Assembly: GCA_017651225.1 (NCBI GenBank)
Contig: JAGCDF010000016.1
Span: 1 to 46,832 of the forward strand
DNA: 46,832 nt
Source of the DNA: Bacteroidales bacterium
GTDB lineage: Bacteria; Bacteroidota; Bacteroidia; Bacteroidales; UBA932
Direction of reading: 5' to 3'
This document shows, in pieces, positions 26,114 to 34,778 of the stretch. Below the pieces are notes generated by a model, which was not told the DNA's origin, made no database searches, and was given only the letters and a program-made list of their open reading frames with translations. Position 1 is the first letter of the stretch; each line of letters starts with the position of its first letter. A program made the position numbers and the translations under genes.

Positions 26114-29100
26114 TTAGTGTTTCGTAAATGTTTCACTTACATTGACATATACACCTTGTAAGTATTGCCTGATAGCGGTACCACTTGGTCCCTGCCAATA
26201 CCCCAGCATGGTACCGAACTGCTCTCCGGATGCGTAATAGATGGGACCTCCTTGCGTATTGGTCACCGGGAGGTTGGAAACCACCAGATATCTCGGATAC
26301 AAGCTATAGTCTGCCTGCGATGGCGCCTGACCCGTAAGCACTTTATTCAAGATTGTCTGATTCCAAGATGACGCTTCAACAAAGGACGCACTGAAGTTAT
26401 ACAAAGGGAAATGCCCCGGTGTAGGCGAATATACCACTTGATACTTTTCATCTACACGATCCATATTGGCCTCTCCATATGCTTTAGAGATATCAAAGTC
26501 ATTCAGCCAATAATAACTCCCCCCGACCTTCGTCATGAACTTCCGGCTGGCCTGGTTGAGCTGCCCCGACAGGGCCTTCAGGTAGCGGGCGTGCTTCGGT
26601 GTGACCAGGTGCAGCTCGGCATTTTCCTGTTTGGTGGCGCCGATGAACAGCACCCACTCCACCTCGTAGTTCAGCCGGAAATCCACCGTCTCGTACATCG
26701 TCCGGCCGGTCTCCCAGCGGTTGCTGTACTCGAAGCGGACGGTCTGCGCCCCGTACGGGACGAGCAGTCCACCCGGGACCGGCTCGCCGTAGCTGTCCCG
26801 CTTGGCCTGGTGCGCCTCGTCGAAAGTCCAGCTCATCACGCCGCCGCTGCCATTGTCCGCATCGACCATTTCCACATCCCACACCGGACCGAAGGTCTCG
26901 CCATGTGAGGAGGTGTAGGTCGTCTTCGGCCCCATCCAGTTCAGCGCGGTGGTCGAAAGATCCGAGCCCTGGAAGCGGTATTTGAAATAGACATGCATCT
27001 GGTTGTCTTCGTTCAGCGCATCGAAATGCTGCAAATGGGTGTAGCCCGAGGAGAAATAGCCCCAGATCCGGACCGTGGTCGTGGCGCCGGGCTGGGCGTA
27101 ACCGGAGTTCCGCTCCGTGGAGACCTGCCCCAGCACGGGCTTCGAGAACTGGCAGTTCTGCTGGAAAACCCGGCCGGAGAACAGGCCCGTGGCCGGATTC
27201 GCGTTGCAGTAGAGAGCATGGCCCGTGCTTAGCTTCGTGACGCCATTGTTGTTGTAGGTCAGTTCCAGCAGGTCCACGCCGGAGTCGGTCGTCTTGCAGC
27301 AGTACGCCGTGGAATTCACAGCGTCCACCGTCACGAACGCAGCGTACTGCCCGCCGGCCACCGGCGGGAAAGCCAGGAGACGCTCATACAGCGTGTCGTC
27401 GAACGACGCCCGGTCCAGCCAGGCCGACCCGGCATAATCCATGTACCCGAACGTCGGCAGCGCCTGCGGCGTGCCGTCCAGCGGGAGGACCAGGTTGCCC
27501 GAGGCGACGGCCGTCTTCAGGTACGGCTCGCTGATCCGCACGTCCAGCTCCAGGGAATCGTTCAGCCAGTCCTCCGTGAAGAACACGATCTTGCCGGACC
27601 GGGAATCCCAGCCGTGGCCTGACTGGAAATGGTTCGGATAGAAGGCATAGACATCCAGGGAACCCAGGTAGGTCTGTGAGGCGTAGGCAGTGTTGTGCAC
27701 GTCCAGCAGCGGCTGGCCTGCCGCGTCGCGGGCGCAGCCCGGAAAAGGCGCGGTCGCGCCGGTGCCGGTCTTCCACATCTGGTTGCCGCTCCTCCCGCCG
27801 CAGTCCGGCTGCACGGCGGCGTACTTGACGGTGCTGCCGGCAAAGCCGGACACCGTCACGGTCCGCTTCTGCCCGAGGTAGAATTCGTCCGTGAGGGACT
27901 TCCCGTCGGCAACGGACACATTCATGTCGTCGTAGAGCCCGATGCGGAAGTCCGCCGTGACGGTGCCGCCCGGCAGCAGCCGGAGGGTGAAGGTCCGCGC
28001 GGGATCCGTCTTGCGGGCGTCGAACTTCGCCGCGTCCGTGACCGCGAAGGCCAGGCGTCCGGAAGCCTTGTCCCAGGACGCGCTGATCCCGTGCGCCGCC
28101 AGCCAGTCGGCGTCTTCCGTGCCGCTTTGCAGGAAGGCGCCGTACCAGGAGCAGTCCGACAGGCTCGCCGGGGTGAACGTGACGGAACTGCTGGGCTCCC
28201 GGCCCAGGAGCAGGTTCGTGCCGCCCAGCGAGCCAAGCGGATTCATATAGACGTAGAAGGCGCCGGGCCGCTGTTTCCGCACGGCCACCAGCCGGCTGTC
28301 GTTCACCGCGCCGATGTCCGTCCGGAAGGCGGCGTCCGCCGTCAGCGCAAAGGTCCGCGTATCCGTCAGCACAGGCTCCACGCGCCAGTCGGGATCAAAA
28401 ATGCTCCCCACGTTGAAGGACAGGGACAGTTTGTACTCCCGCCCCCGCTGCAGGTCGAAATTCGAGCAGTTGTCCCCGCCCAGGTAAAAGCGATAGGTCA
28501 CATCGCCGCCGTAGCCGCCGGCCGCGGGGTCCAGGTGGCCGCAAAATTCCACGTAGGTCAAGTAAGGCTCGACGGCGTTCAAATTCCTGGCAATCAATTC
28601 ATCCCGGGTTTTCAGGCGGCTGTCCGTATTCCCCGTCAGCAGCGTCCCCTGCATGTTCTCAGGCACGTAGAAACTGAAGGTTGTGACCGATGCGTTGGTG
28701 GACTGCATGTCGGGGTCGTAATCGCTCTGCACCAGCACATCGGCCGCCTCCGCGGCCTTCTGCGGCATGTCCGAGAAAGGCTGGAGTCGCCCGTTCGCCT
28801 GGCGCAGGTAGAGCCGGGAATTCACGAAGAACTCCGGATTCGCACCGCCGCCGTCGAACGCGCCGTGGTCAATGCGCACGGTCACCTTGCTGAACAGGCG
28901 GCGGCAGCGGTCCGCGTCGGGAAGCCCCCGCCCGGAGCCCACGAGGCTGGCGGTGTTGACGTTCCTCTTGATCAGCGCATACGGGATGCCGCAGGCGGCG
29001 ACATCCGCGAACGCCTCCCGGCGGAAGCCGCTGATCAGTTCGCCGCCGTCCAGGCGGTAGACCAGCGACTCCAGCGCATCTTCCTCCAGGGGGAAAGAAG

Positions 29101-29521
29101 CGCCCAGCGCGTCCAGCAGATTCACGGCGGCGCCGTCCGATTGGCGGATGGCGTTCAGGTTGCCCAGAATATAGAAATCGCACAGGGCCAGCGGCACGCG
29201 CAGGCTCAGCGGCACCTGCGCCTGGTTGTCCAGCTTGTCCTGCGAATAATAGCAGGACGTGACCAGCGTGCGCGTGTCGCTGCGGTACACCAGCACGAGC
29301 GCGCCGGATCCGCGCGCCTCCGCGTCCCGGAGCAGGGACGCCTTGGTGTCGGCCTCCTCCGGTGCCAGCCCCAGCGTCAGGGGCAGGTCCGCCCAGCTCC
29401 CCTGCTCCTCGGTCGGCACCGGCGCGGAATGGACCACCAGCGTTTCCGGTCTGCAGGCCCCGAAGGCAAACAGGCAGACCAGCGCCGCGGCGAGCGGAAG
29501 GTATCGTTTCAATCTTTTCAT
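26114..29521 (-). CDS. DUF4906 lipoprotein of the fimbrial operon
   Basis: 1135 residues. The signal peptide ends in LFAFGAC, giving lipid-anchored Cys23 (from ATG 29521). The N-terminal region resembles Mfa2/FimB-type fimbrial subunits (VYRSDTRTLVTSCYY; PLALCDFYILGNLNAI; RRLFSKVTVRIDHG; FSFYVPENMQGTLL; REYKLSLSFNVG). Large DUF4906-type beta domains follow, and the protein ends in an Ala/Tyr-rich strand pattern. In Bacteroidales such proteins accompany FimA/Mfa1 operons and are thought to be tip or accessory adhesins. ATG 29521 leaves a 4-base gap after the Mfa2-like gene; the ATG at 29545 would overlap it. The last 400 bases are AT-richer than the rest of the gene. It is the last gene of the operon. 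Confidence 0.82.
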   Translation of the reverse strand: MKRLKRYLPLAAALVCLFAFGACRPETLVVHSAPVPTEEQGSWADLPLTLGLAPEEADTKASLLRDAEARGSGALVLVYRSDTRTLVTSCYYSQDKLDNQAQVPLSLRVPLALCDFYILGNLNAIRQSDGAAVNLLDALGASFPLEEDALESLVYRLDGGELISGFRREAFADVAACGIPYALIKRNVNTASLVGSGRGLPDADRCRRLFSKVTVRIDHGAFDGGGANPEFFVNSRLYLRQANGRLQPFSDMPQKAAEAADVLVQSDYDPDMQSTNASVTTFSFYVPENMQGTLLTGNTDSRLKTRDELIARNLNAVEPYLTYVEFCGHLDPAAGGYGGDVTYRFYLGGDNCSNFDLQRGREYKLSLSFNVGSIFDPDWRVEPVLTDTRTFALTADAAFRTDIGAVNDSRLVAVRKQRPGAFYVYMNPLGSLGGTNLLLGREPSSSVTFTPASLSDCSWYGAFLQSGTEDADWLAAHGISASWDKASGRLAFAVTDAAKFDARKTDPARTFTLRLLPGGTVTADFRIGLYDDMNVSVADGKSLTDEFYLGQKRTVTVSGFAGSTVKYAAVQPDCGGRSGNQMWKTGTGATAPFPGCARDAAGQPLLDVHNTAYASQTYLGSLDVYAFYPNHFQSGHGWDSRSGKIVFFTEDWLNDSLELDVRISEPYLKTAVASGNLVLPLDGTPQALPTFGYMDYAGSAWLDRASFDDTLYERLLAFPPVAGGQYAAFVTVDAVNSTAYCCKTTDSGVDLLELTYNNNGVTKLSTGHALYCNANPATGLFSGRVFQQNCQFSKPVLGQVSTERNSGYAQPGATTTVRIWGYFSSGYTHLQHFDALNEDNQMHVYFKYRFQGSDLSTTALNWMGPKTTYTSSHGETFGPVWDVEMVDADNGSGGVMSWTFDEAHQAKRDSYGEPVPGGLLVPYGAQTVRFEYSNRWETGRTMYETVDFRLNYEVEWVLFIGATKQENAELHLVTPKHARYLKALSGQLNQASRKFMTKVGGSYYWLNDFDISKAYGEANMDRVDEKYQVVYSPTPGHFPLYNFSASFVEASSWNQTILNKVLTGQAPSQADYSLYPRYLVVSNLPVTNTQGGPIYYASGEQFGTMLGYWQGPSGTAIRQYLQGVYVNVSETFTKH

Positions 29522-29525
29522 CCTA

Positions 29526-30356
29526 TTAAATCTCAATGTTTTCATACGTATTGTCCCCTTCCCATTCTTCCACGCTGACCGTGATGCCGGCGGAGGTGAA
29601 TCCCACCTTGACGGAGACGTCGCGCAGGTCCTCGGCCGTCCAGTCGTAGCCCATGGCTTCGAACTTCGCGCCCAGGTCGATCACGTAGTCCACCCGCCCC
29701 TTTTCTTCGTGGCCCGTTTCCGGCAGATAGACTTCCAGCAGCAGGTCGTTCGCCTTCTGGCGGGGAATCACGCCATACCATTCGCCCAGCGCGTCCGGGC
29801 CGACGCAGGCGGAATAGGCCCCCTCCAGCGGTTCCAGCGTGTAGATGTCCATCCCCGAGCAGCCCGCCTTGATCCGGAAGCGCCACGGGTAATCCGGGTC
29901 GGCCTTCGGCGAATCGTCGAACAGGAACTGCACCAGGCAGTACTGCTTGTGCGGGGTCGCGTCGATCACGTATTCGTCCGACTGCGCGGAAAAGCTCTCG
30001 CCATAGGCCCAGAGCGGTCCCGCCTGGCAGCCGGGAATCACCCGCATCGCTTCTTCGACCAGGATGTAATTCTCCGCGCCGCTGAACACCGCGGCGCGCG
30101 CGTATTCCCGCGGACAGGCCTGGCAGTATCCGCTGCGCAGGATGGACAGGAAACTGACGTCTTCCCGATCGATGACGTGCGTGCCCGAGAAGGAAACCAG
30201 GCCTTCACTCATGCCCAGGCGGACGAACTCGTCCGTCATGACGGTCACGTAGACCGGACACTCGATCCGGTCCTCCTTGACGCTGCACCCCTGCACAAGC
30301 GAGAGTGCCGCCATCCCGAGGATGGCACGCGCCATAAGGTATCTGATTCCGGCCAT
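29526..30356 (-). CDS. FimB/Mfa2-type fimbrial anchor subunit
   Basis: 276 residues. The signal peptide ends in LSLVQGC (Cys24), followed by the family pattern SVKEDRIECPVYV near the mature N-terminus. The later part is beta-rich with KQYCLVQFLFDDSP, YSACVGPDALGEWYGVIPRQKANDLLLEVYLP and a C-terminal ITVSVEEWEGDNTYENIEI, as in FimB/Mfa2 proteins that terminate and anchor fimbriae to the outer membrane. It lies 11 bases after the fimbrillin gene, in the usual Mfa1-Mfa2 order. An earlier methionine is used; a start at 30335 is also possible. Confidence 0.8.
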   Translation of the reverse strand: MAGIRYLMARAILGMAALSLVQGCSVKEDRIECPVYVTVMTDEFVRLGMSEGLVSFSGTHVIDREDVSFLSILRSGYCQACPREYARAAVFSGAENYILVEEAMRVIPGCQAGPLWAYGESFSAQSDEYVIDATPHKQYCLVQFLFDDSPKADPDYPWRFRIKAGCSGMDIYTLEPLEGAYSACVGPDALGEWYGVIPRQKANDLLLEVYLPETGHEEKGRVDYVIDLGAKFEAMGYDWTAEDLRDVSVKVGFTSAGITVSVEEWEGDNTYENIEI

Positions 30357-30367
30357 GACTCAAGTAC

Positions 30368-31459
30368 TTATATTACCACGTCGTAATGGTCACCGTCCAC
30401 CCAGTCCGTCACGCGGATGACCGGCGTCACGTCGTCAAAGCGCACCGGCCGGTTGGGATCCAGCGAGCCGGGATGGTGGATGATCAGGTTCACATGGTAC
30501 TGCTTGTTCGAGCTCAGCGGGCCGGTGGAAAGCTGGACGGGATAATAGTATTTCACCCAGCCGGAAGCATAGCGGATCGAGGCCTCCAGCACCAGCAGCG
30601 TGGCCCGGGGGCACCAGGAAGCGTCCTCGCTGACCGCGCAGTTGTTGGGATAGGTGTAGAAGGTATGTGGCACGGAATAGGTCGTGTTGTAATTCACAAT
30701 CTGCCCGGAGAGGCCGTCGTACAGCAGATCCGCTTTGGGCGAGGCCGTTTCGGCCGCCAGGCGGGCATACCACAGCTCCGCCGGGAGGGCAGACGGCTCG
30801 GAGGTTTCGCCGAAATTGATCCGGCCCGGCACATTGATCAGGTAGCAGCTCTCCAGCCTGAACATGTCCGCCTGCCGGTATGCCGGCGAGCTGAAATCGT
30901 TTTTCACGCTCTCCAGGATCACGGCAGCAGCCAGACGATGCACGTTGATGGTGAGCTCCTCCTGGCCTTCATGGAGCATCACGGCGGGCGCCGCGTCCGT
31001 CCCGGAATGGCCGATCATGAGCAGTTTCGTGGCGCTGGAACGCTGCAGTTCGTGCGTCAGCGCAAGGAAGTCGGATTTCGTGGTCACGGCACCGGGCGTG
31101 GCGGTGCGGTCCTCGGAATCGTTGACCACCGCCCACACTTCCCGCTGGCCGGTGGAGCACTTCAGGGTCAGTCCGTTAAACGTCCCGCCCGTGGTGCCGA
31201 GGGGGCTGTCGAAACCGGACGACGCCGCAATCTCCAGGTTCCCGGCGTCGGCGCCGTTCCCGGCCCGGAACACGAAAACCTGGACATTCTGGATGGCCTT
31301 CTCGTTGGCGGCACTCTGCGTACTCACCTTGGTGGCAGGCGCGTCAAAACGGACGGACAGTTGGACTTCTCCCGGGACGGGGCCGTCCGGAATCATTTTC
31401 CCGCAGGAACTGAACAGCAGGCCGCATACGGCCAGGCTGGCTAGAATAACGTTTTTCAT
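30368..31459 (-). CDS. FimA/Mfa1-like fimbrillin
   Basis: 363 residues with a lipoprotein signal (VCGLLFSSC, Cys19). In this family the precursor is lipidated, exported to the surface, and cut after a basic residue to free a strand-exchange site; ATK near residue 49 is one candidate cut. Landmarks are the N-terminal beta domain VQLSVRFDAP, IQNVQVFVFRAG, TLKCSTGQREVWAVVND and HRLAAAVILESVKN, and the C-terminal KQYHVNLIIHHPG...VIRVTDW. It probably forms the major or a minor fimbrial shaft. The 47-bp AT-rich gap before it could hold an internal promoter or a processing site giving extra fimbrillin mRNA. Confidence 0.85.
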   Translation of the reverse strand: MKNVILASLAVCGLLFSSCGKMIPDGPVPGEVQLSVRFDAPATKVSTQSAANEKAIQNVQVFVFRAGNGADAGNLEIAASSGFDSPLGTTGGTFNGLTLKCSTGQREVWAVVNDSEDRTATPGAVTTKSDFLALTHELQRSSATKLLMIGHSGTDAAPAVMLHEGQEELTINVHRLAAAVILESVKNDFSSPAYRQADMFRLESCYLINVPGRINFGETSEPSALPAELWYARLAAETASPKADLLYDGLSGQIVNYNTTYSVPHTFYTYPNNCAVSEDASWCPRATLLVLEASIRYASGWVKYYYPVQLSTGPLSSNKQYHVNLIIHHPGSLDPNRPVRFDDVTPVIRVTDWVDGDHYDVVI

Positions 31460-31506
31460 CGTAGTTAACTAAATAATTTTAATGGTAATACAAATCATTA
31501 TTTTCA

Positions 31507-33513
31507 TCATTGAATAAGGTCGCCCCAATCGTCGTCCGGCTCCTTGTGCAGGTTGTAGCGCTTGATGAGTGCGGAGATCTCCGGATCCAGGTTGCCGCGG
31601 CTGATGTAACTGCGGTCCTGCCCGCAGGCGTTGAGATAGTGCTGTACCGCCGCCTGGTCGTCTCCCCGGCGCGCGTACAACAAGGCCAGCATATAATTGA
31701 CCTGGGGCGTGCGCGGCAGGGGTTCGAGGATTTCCAGGGCCGAGAGATTGCGGTCCAGGGCCACATACGCCACCGCGGTGTTGTAATCGTGGTAGGGCGC
31801 CAGGAAAGCCAGAGCTGCCTGGTAATCGTGGTCGCGGATGGCCTGAACACCTTTCATGTAGACGGTGTCAAGCTCCGTCGTGTGGATCGTGTCCTTCACC
31901 ATGCCCTTGCGATGCAGGGCGAAGGTGAAACGGACCGTCCGCAGGCGCGGGTAATACGTGTCCACTACATAGCGGTACCAGGACTCCCCTTTCATCCGCT
32001 TCTCCCGCTCGTCCAGGTTCACCAGCGCGGCAAATTCCGCGTAGCGGGCCTTCTGTTCATCCGTCAGGAGCGTGTCGGCGGCCACCAGCTCATCCAGCTT
32101 CGGCCAGTCCTCCCCGCCCGGACGGGACAGGAACGGAATTTCCTTGCGGGCGCGTCCGCTGCCGCGCAGCGTCCCCTCGCGCAGATCGTCCCCCACCGTG
32201 AGGAAGAGGCCGTCCTCACGGCGTACGGAGTCCCGGACGAAGCGGATGTACTTCTCGAAGTAGTCCGACGCGGCCCGGGAGCGCCGCAGGGTCAGGGCGT
32301 TGTTGGCGGCCAGCGAGCCCTCCGGCGACGCGGAGGCCGCGATGGTCACGCTGTCCAGCTCGAAACTGTCGTTCAGCAGCAGGTTGCGCAGGTTCTCCTT
32401 GATGTAGGCGATCTCGCGGGCGTTGCCGCCCAGGCGCTCGTCGATGTCGTGACGGCCGGTCCGGAAATCAATGTTGCAGGCGGTGTTCGCCTCCACGTTG
32501 CGGGAGACCACCACGGTCTTGTAGCGCTCTGTCCCGTCGACAAAGGCCGACACGGACGAGATGTAGAAGGTCAGCGGCTCGCAGCGGGGCACGGTGTAGA
32601 GCTGTTTATCCCGCTCGAAGATCTCGCCGGACAGCACCACATCCACCTTGCGGAGCTTGGGGCGCGTGTTGATCGTCTGGACGTAGTTGTACAGGAATGT
32701 GCCGTTGTCGAAGCGGATCACGGTGTCCAGGCGGATGCCGTCCGTAACGATGGGGACTTTGACGTACTTCTCGTACATCTTCTGCCGGTTGGCCTTGCGC
32801 CATTCGTTGCGCCAGCGCAGGAACTTGTTGGTATAGTGCTCGATCGCCTCCTGCTCCGTCACGCCGAAATAGCTCTCGAACACCTCGTCGGACACGAAGG
32901 TCGTGTCCGTCTTGAGGGCGTAGACCTGCGGGATGTTCCGCTCGACGAAGATCTCCAGGTTGCGCAGGTCCACGAAGGCCAGCGTGTCGCTGACAATCCG
33001 GGACAGAAAGCGCTCATACTGCTGATAACCACGCAATTGCGCTCTCCTGTACTCCGCGCCGGTGACCACGACGTCGTCCAGCCGCAGGCTGTCCTCCAGC
33101 ACGAACATGTCCGGGTGCAGCCGCAGCTGCCAGCGCGAATCCTGCATCTCGGGCGGCACGATCACCTGGAATTCCAGGTCGATTTTTCCGTGCCGCTCGG
33201 CGATGTTGCGGAAGCGCGCGGTCACCATGGCCGCATCCAGCATTTCCGCCGCCACCATCTCCCCGCTCTGCTCGTCCCGGACGGCCTTCATCAGAATCAT
33301 CTCCCGGCCGTCCAGATCCGTCACACGGATCGTGTCCCGCCGGGGCGCCTTCACGTCCGTGTATTCCGGCAGATAGTCCACCTGCCGGGGCAGCTGGAGC
33401 GAAGCGGCCAGCTGTTTGCGATACACTTCGTGGGCCTTGTGGCGGGTGCCGCAGGCCGGGAGCAGGGTCGCTGCCAGCAGGAGCGGCAGCAGGTACTTGT
33501 TCTTCCGTCCCAT
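31507..33513 (-). CDS. OmpA-like/TPR outer-membrane lipoprotein of the fimbrial locus
   Basis: 668 residues with a lipoprotein signal (ATLLPAC, Cys22). The N-terminal half (about 40-350) fits the DUF3868-type region that accompanies FimA loci (TIRVTDLDGREMILMKAVRDE). A middle part (about 380-480) has an OmpA-type pattern (DSVTIAASASPEGSLAANNALTLRRSRAASDYF). The C-terminal 110 residues form helical TPR-like repeats (GVQAIRDHDYQAALAFLAPY; VNYMLALLYARRGDDQAAVQHYLNA). An outer-membrane or peptidoglycan-linked scaffold for fimbrial assembly is likely. Its start shares a base with the DUF3575 stop. Confidence 0.75.
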   Translation of the reverse strand: MGRKNKYLLPLLLAATLLPACGTRHKAHEVYRKQLAASLQLPRQVDYLPEYTDVKAPRRDTIRVTDLDGREMILMKAVRDEQSGEMVAAEMLDAAMVTARFRNIAERHGKIDLEFQVIVPPEMQDSRWQLRLHPDMFVLEDSLRLDDVVVTGAEYRRAQLRGYQQYERFLSRIVSDTLAFVDLRNLEIFVERNIPQVYALKTDTTFVSDEVFESYFGVTEQEAIEHYTNKFLRWRNEWRKANRQKMYEKYVKVPIVTDGIRLDTVIRFDNGTFLYNYVQTINTRPKLRKVDVVLSGEIFERDKQLYTVPRCEPLTFYISSVSAFVDGTERYKTVVVSRNVEANTACNIDFRTGRHDIDERLGGNAREIAYIKENLRNLLLNDSFELDSVTIAASASPEGSLAANNALTLRRSRAASDYFEKYIRFVRDSVRREDGLFLTVGDDLREGTLRGSGRARKEIPFLSRPGGEDWPKLDELVAADTLLTDEQKARYAEFAALVNLDEREKRMKGESWYRYVVDTYYPRLRTVRFTFALHRKGMVKDTIHTTELDTVYMKGVQAIRDHDYQAALAFLAPYHDYNTAVAYVALDRNLSALEILEPLPRTPQVNYMLALLYARRGDDQAAVQHYLNACGQDRSYISRGNLDPEISALIKRYNLHKEPDDDWGDLIQ

Positions 33514-34136
33514 CAGAAAATGAATTGAAGGGACACGCGGACCTCGTCCGGCAGGAAGAAGGCCTTGACGCCCTCACCCGTGCGCTGCCCGCAATACGGG
33601 CAGGCATAGGAGACATAACGCGTCACACCACCCCAGCCATACAGGCCGAAATCCACGTTGAACCAATGATTTACGTGCACGGCGTAGCCGCCGCCCAGCG
33701 AGAGGCCGAGGGCGTCGCCCTCTTCGGTCTCGGGGCCGAAGATGCCGCCCCGGTTGTACTCCTGATACTGGAGCTTGCCGCCCGCCCACCAGCCGGAATA
33801 GGTGTACCAGGGCCACCAGCGGCCGCTGACATAATAGGACTGCTGCCGGGACTGGAACTGCGTGTCCTGCCGGTGGCGCCACGTCCAGTTGTTGTAGCGG
33901 GCGCCCAGGCCGATCGTCCAGTTCCGGTGCACGGAGAACTGCAGCGCAGCGTTGACCGTGCCCAGGAAGAGGTAATCCGCCAGGTTCTGGTCCACCGCCA
34001 CGCGGGCCCGGCGCTCCAGCGCCTGCAGACTGTTCGCCGCCTGCCCGGCGGGCGCCTGCGCTTGCGCGACAGGGCCTGCCAGCAGGCAGGCGGCGAACAG
34101 GAGAGCAACGAGCGAAGGGCAGTTCCTACATCTCAT
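33513..34136 (-). CDS. DUF3575 outer-membrane protein of the fimbrial locus
   Basis: 207 residues. The signal peptide (LVALLFAACLLAGPVAQAQA) is followed by a barrel-like protein rich in Trp/Tyr/Gly: QFSVHRNWTIGLGARYNNWTW, YYVSGRWWPWYTYSGWWAGGK, LGLSLGGGYAVHVNHWFNVDFGLYGWGG and the terminal VRVSLQFIF, which ends in Phe as outer-membrane proteins do. The pattern is that of DUF3575, common in FimA-type operons. ATG 34136 lies inside the 3' end of ssb (11-base overlap), and its stop overlaps the next start, so translation of the three is coupled. Confidence 0.8.
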   Translation of the reverse strand: MRCRNCPSLVALLFAACLLAGPVAQAQAPAGQAANSLQALERRARVAVDQNLADYLFLGTVNAALQFSVHRNWTIGLGARYNNWTWRHRQDTQFQSRQQSYYVSGRWWPWYTYSGWWAGGKLQYQEYNRGGIFGPETEEGDALGLSLGGGYAVHVNHWFNVDFGLYGWGGVTRYVSYACPYCGQRTGEGVKAFFLPDEVRVSLQFIF

Positions 34137-34473
34137 AGGACATCTGGGAAGGATCGTCAATGATCTTGATCTGGCTGGCCAGGATATCCGTCCCGGTACG
34201 GTCGATGCCGTCCACGCCCGTATAATTTTGGTAACGGATGCGCCCGAGGACATGCAGCTTGGTCCCCTTTCCGATCTTGTCCAGGCCCTGGATGCTGCGG
34301 CCTTCCCACGCGATGACGTTGTGCCAGCTCGTGTCGATCACGGCCGTCCCTTCCCGGTCCTTGTAAGCGAAATTGGTAGCCAGGCCGATGCGGGCCATCT
34401 TGCTCTCGTCGTACGTCTGGATGCGGACACTGCCCACAATCCCTCTGAGTTCTACTCGGTTTAATTGTTCCAT
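34126..34473 (-). CDS. ssb: Single-stranded DNA-binding protein lacking the acidic C-terminal tip
   Basis: 115-residue OB-fold protein. Landmarks are NRVELRGIVGSVRIQTY (N-terminal strand), ARIGLATNFAYKDREG, DTSWHNVIAWEG and KLHVLGRIRYQNYTG. Cellular SSB proteins have a disordered tail and an acidic tip (DDDIPF) that docks repair partners; here the protein stops at SQMSYEM. It is therefore an accessory SSB of the type found near mobile or competence genes. ATG 34473 begins the family N-terminus MEQLNRVELRG; the longer frame upstream is the promoter region. It is the first gene of the fimbrial operon and overlaps DUF3575 by 11 bases. Confidence 0.9.
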   Translation of the reverse strand: MEQLNRVELRGIVGSVRIQTYDESKMARIGLATNFAYKDREGTAVIDTSWHNVIAWEGRSIQGLDKIGKGTKLHVLGRIRYQNYTGVDGIDRTGTDILASQIKIIDDPSQMSYEM

Positions 34474-34534
34474 AACAGTTTTTCTTTGTTTGTAAGGTGA
34501 CGGGATCCCGGCCGCGCGGTCCGAGTCCCGGATA

Positions 34535-34564
34535 CAAAGGAACATGCTTTCGGGCAAGCGGCAA
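34535..34564 (-). promoter_or_regulatory. Promoter of the ssb-fimbrial operon
   Basis: On the minus strand TTCCTTTG (complement of 34535-34542) approximates TAnnTTTG, and TTG (complement of 34562-34564) lies 19 bases upstream. The transcript would begin about 57 bases before the ssb ATG. GC-rich stems in this leader (34499-34530) could fold. Confidence 0.5.
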
Positions 34565-34673
34565 GCCCGCCCGGGCCCGGGAGGGGCAAATAAATACGAA
34601 TCTTTCCGATTGCATCGGTTTCTTTCGGTCCGACGCCGGAAAATGTATGCGATTTCTTTCGCTGTAAGATTTA

Positions 34674-34693
34674 TTTTACGGCCGTAAAATATA
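34674..34693. promoter_or_regulatory. Perfect 20-bp palindrome between ssb and zinc-ribbon gene
   Basis: TATTTTACGGCCGTAAAATA is a perfect palindrome in the intergenic region 34474-34778, lying between the two divergent promoters. It has no U-tract on either side and fits an operator better than a terminator. The rest of the region is AT-rich, and I see no gene in it. Confidence 0.55.
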
Positions 34694-34743
34694 TCAGAAT
34701 CAATAAAATTCGTCAAAATCTGACATCCGTGCCGGCAAAAGCC

Positions 34744-34774
34744 TTGGAGATGTCAAAGCAACGAATCATCTTTG
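34744..34774 (+). promoter_or_regulatory. Promoter of the zinc-ribbon gene
   Basis: TTG (34744-34746) and CATCTTTG (34767-34774) are separated by 20 bases and fit the Bacteroidota consensus with one change. The -7 box ends only four bases before ATG 34779, so the mRNA should be leaderless. Confidence 0.5.
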
Positions 34775-34778
34775 GGCC

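Noticed and set aside
27695-29578. 627-codon open frame on the plus strand opposite the DUF4906 gene
   Set aside because: Same antisense effect; the minus-strand frame has a lipoprotein signal and family motifs.
31510-33528. 672-codon open frame on the plus strand opposite the OmpA-like fimbrial gene
   Set aside because: Antisense shadow of a recognised gene, biased composition and no family resemblance.
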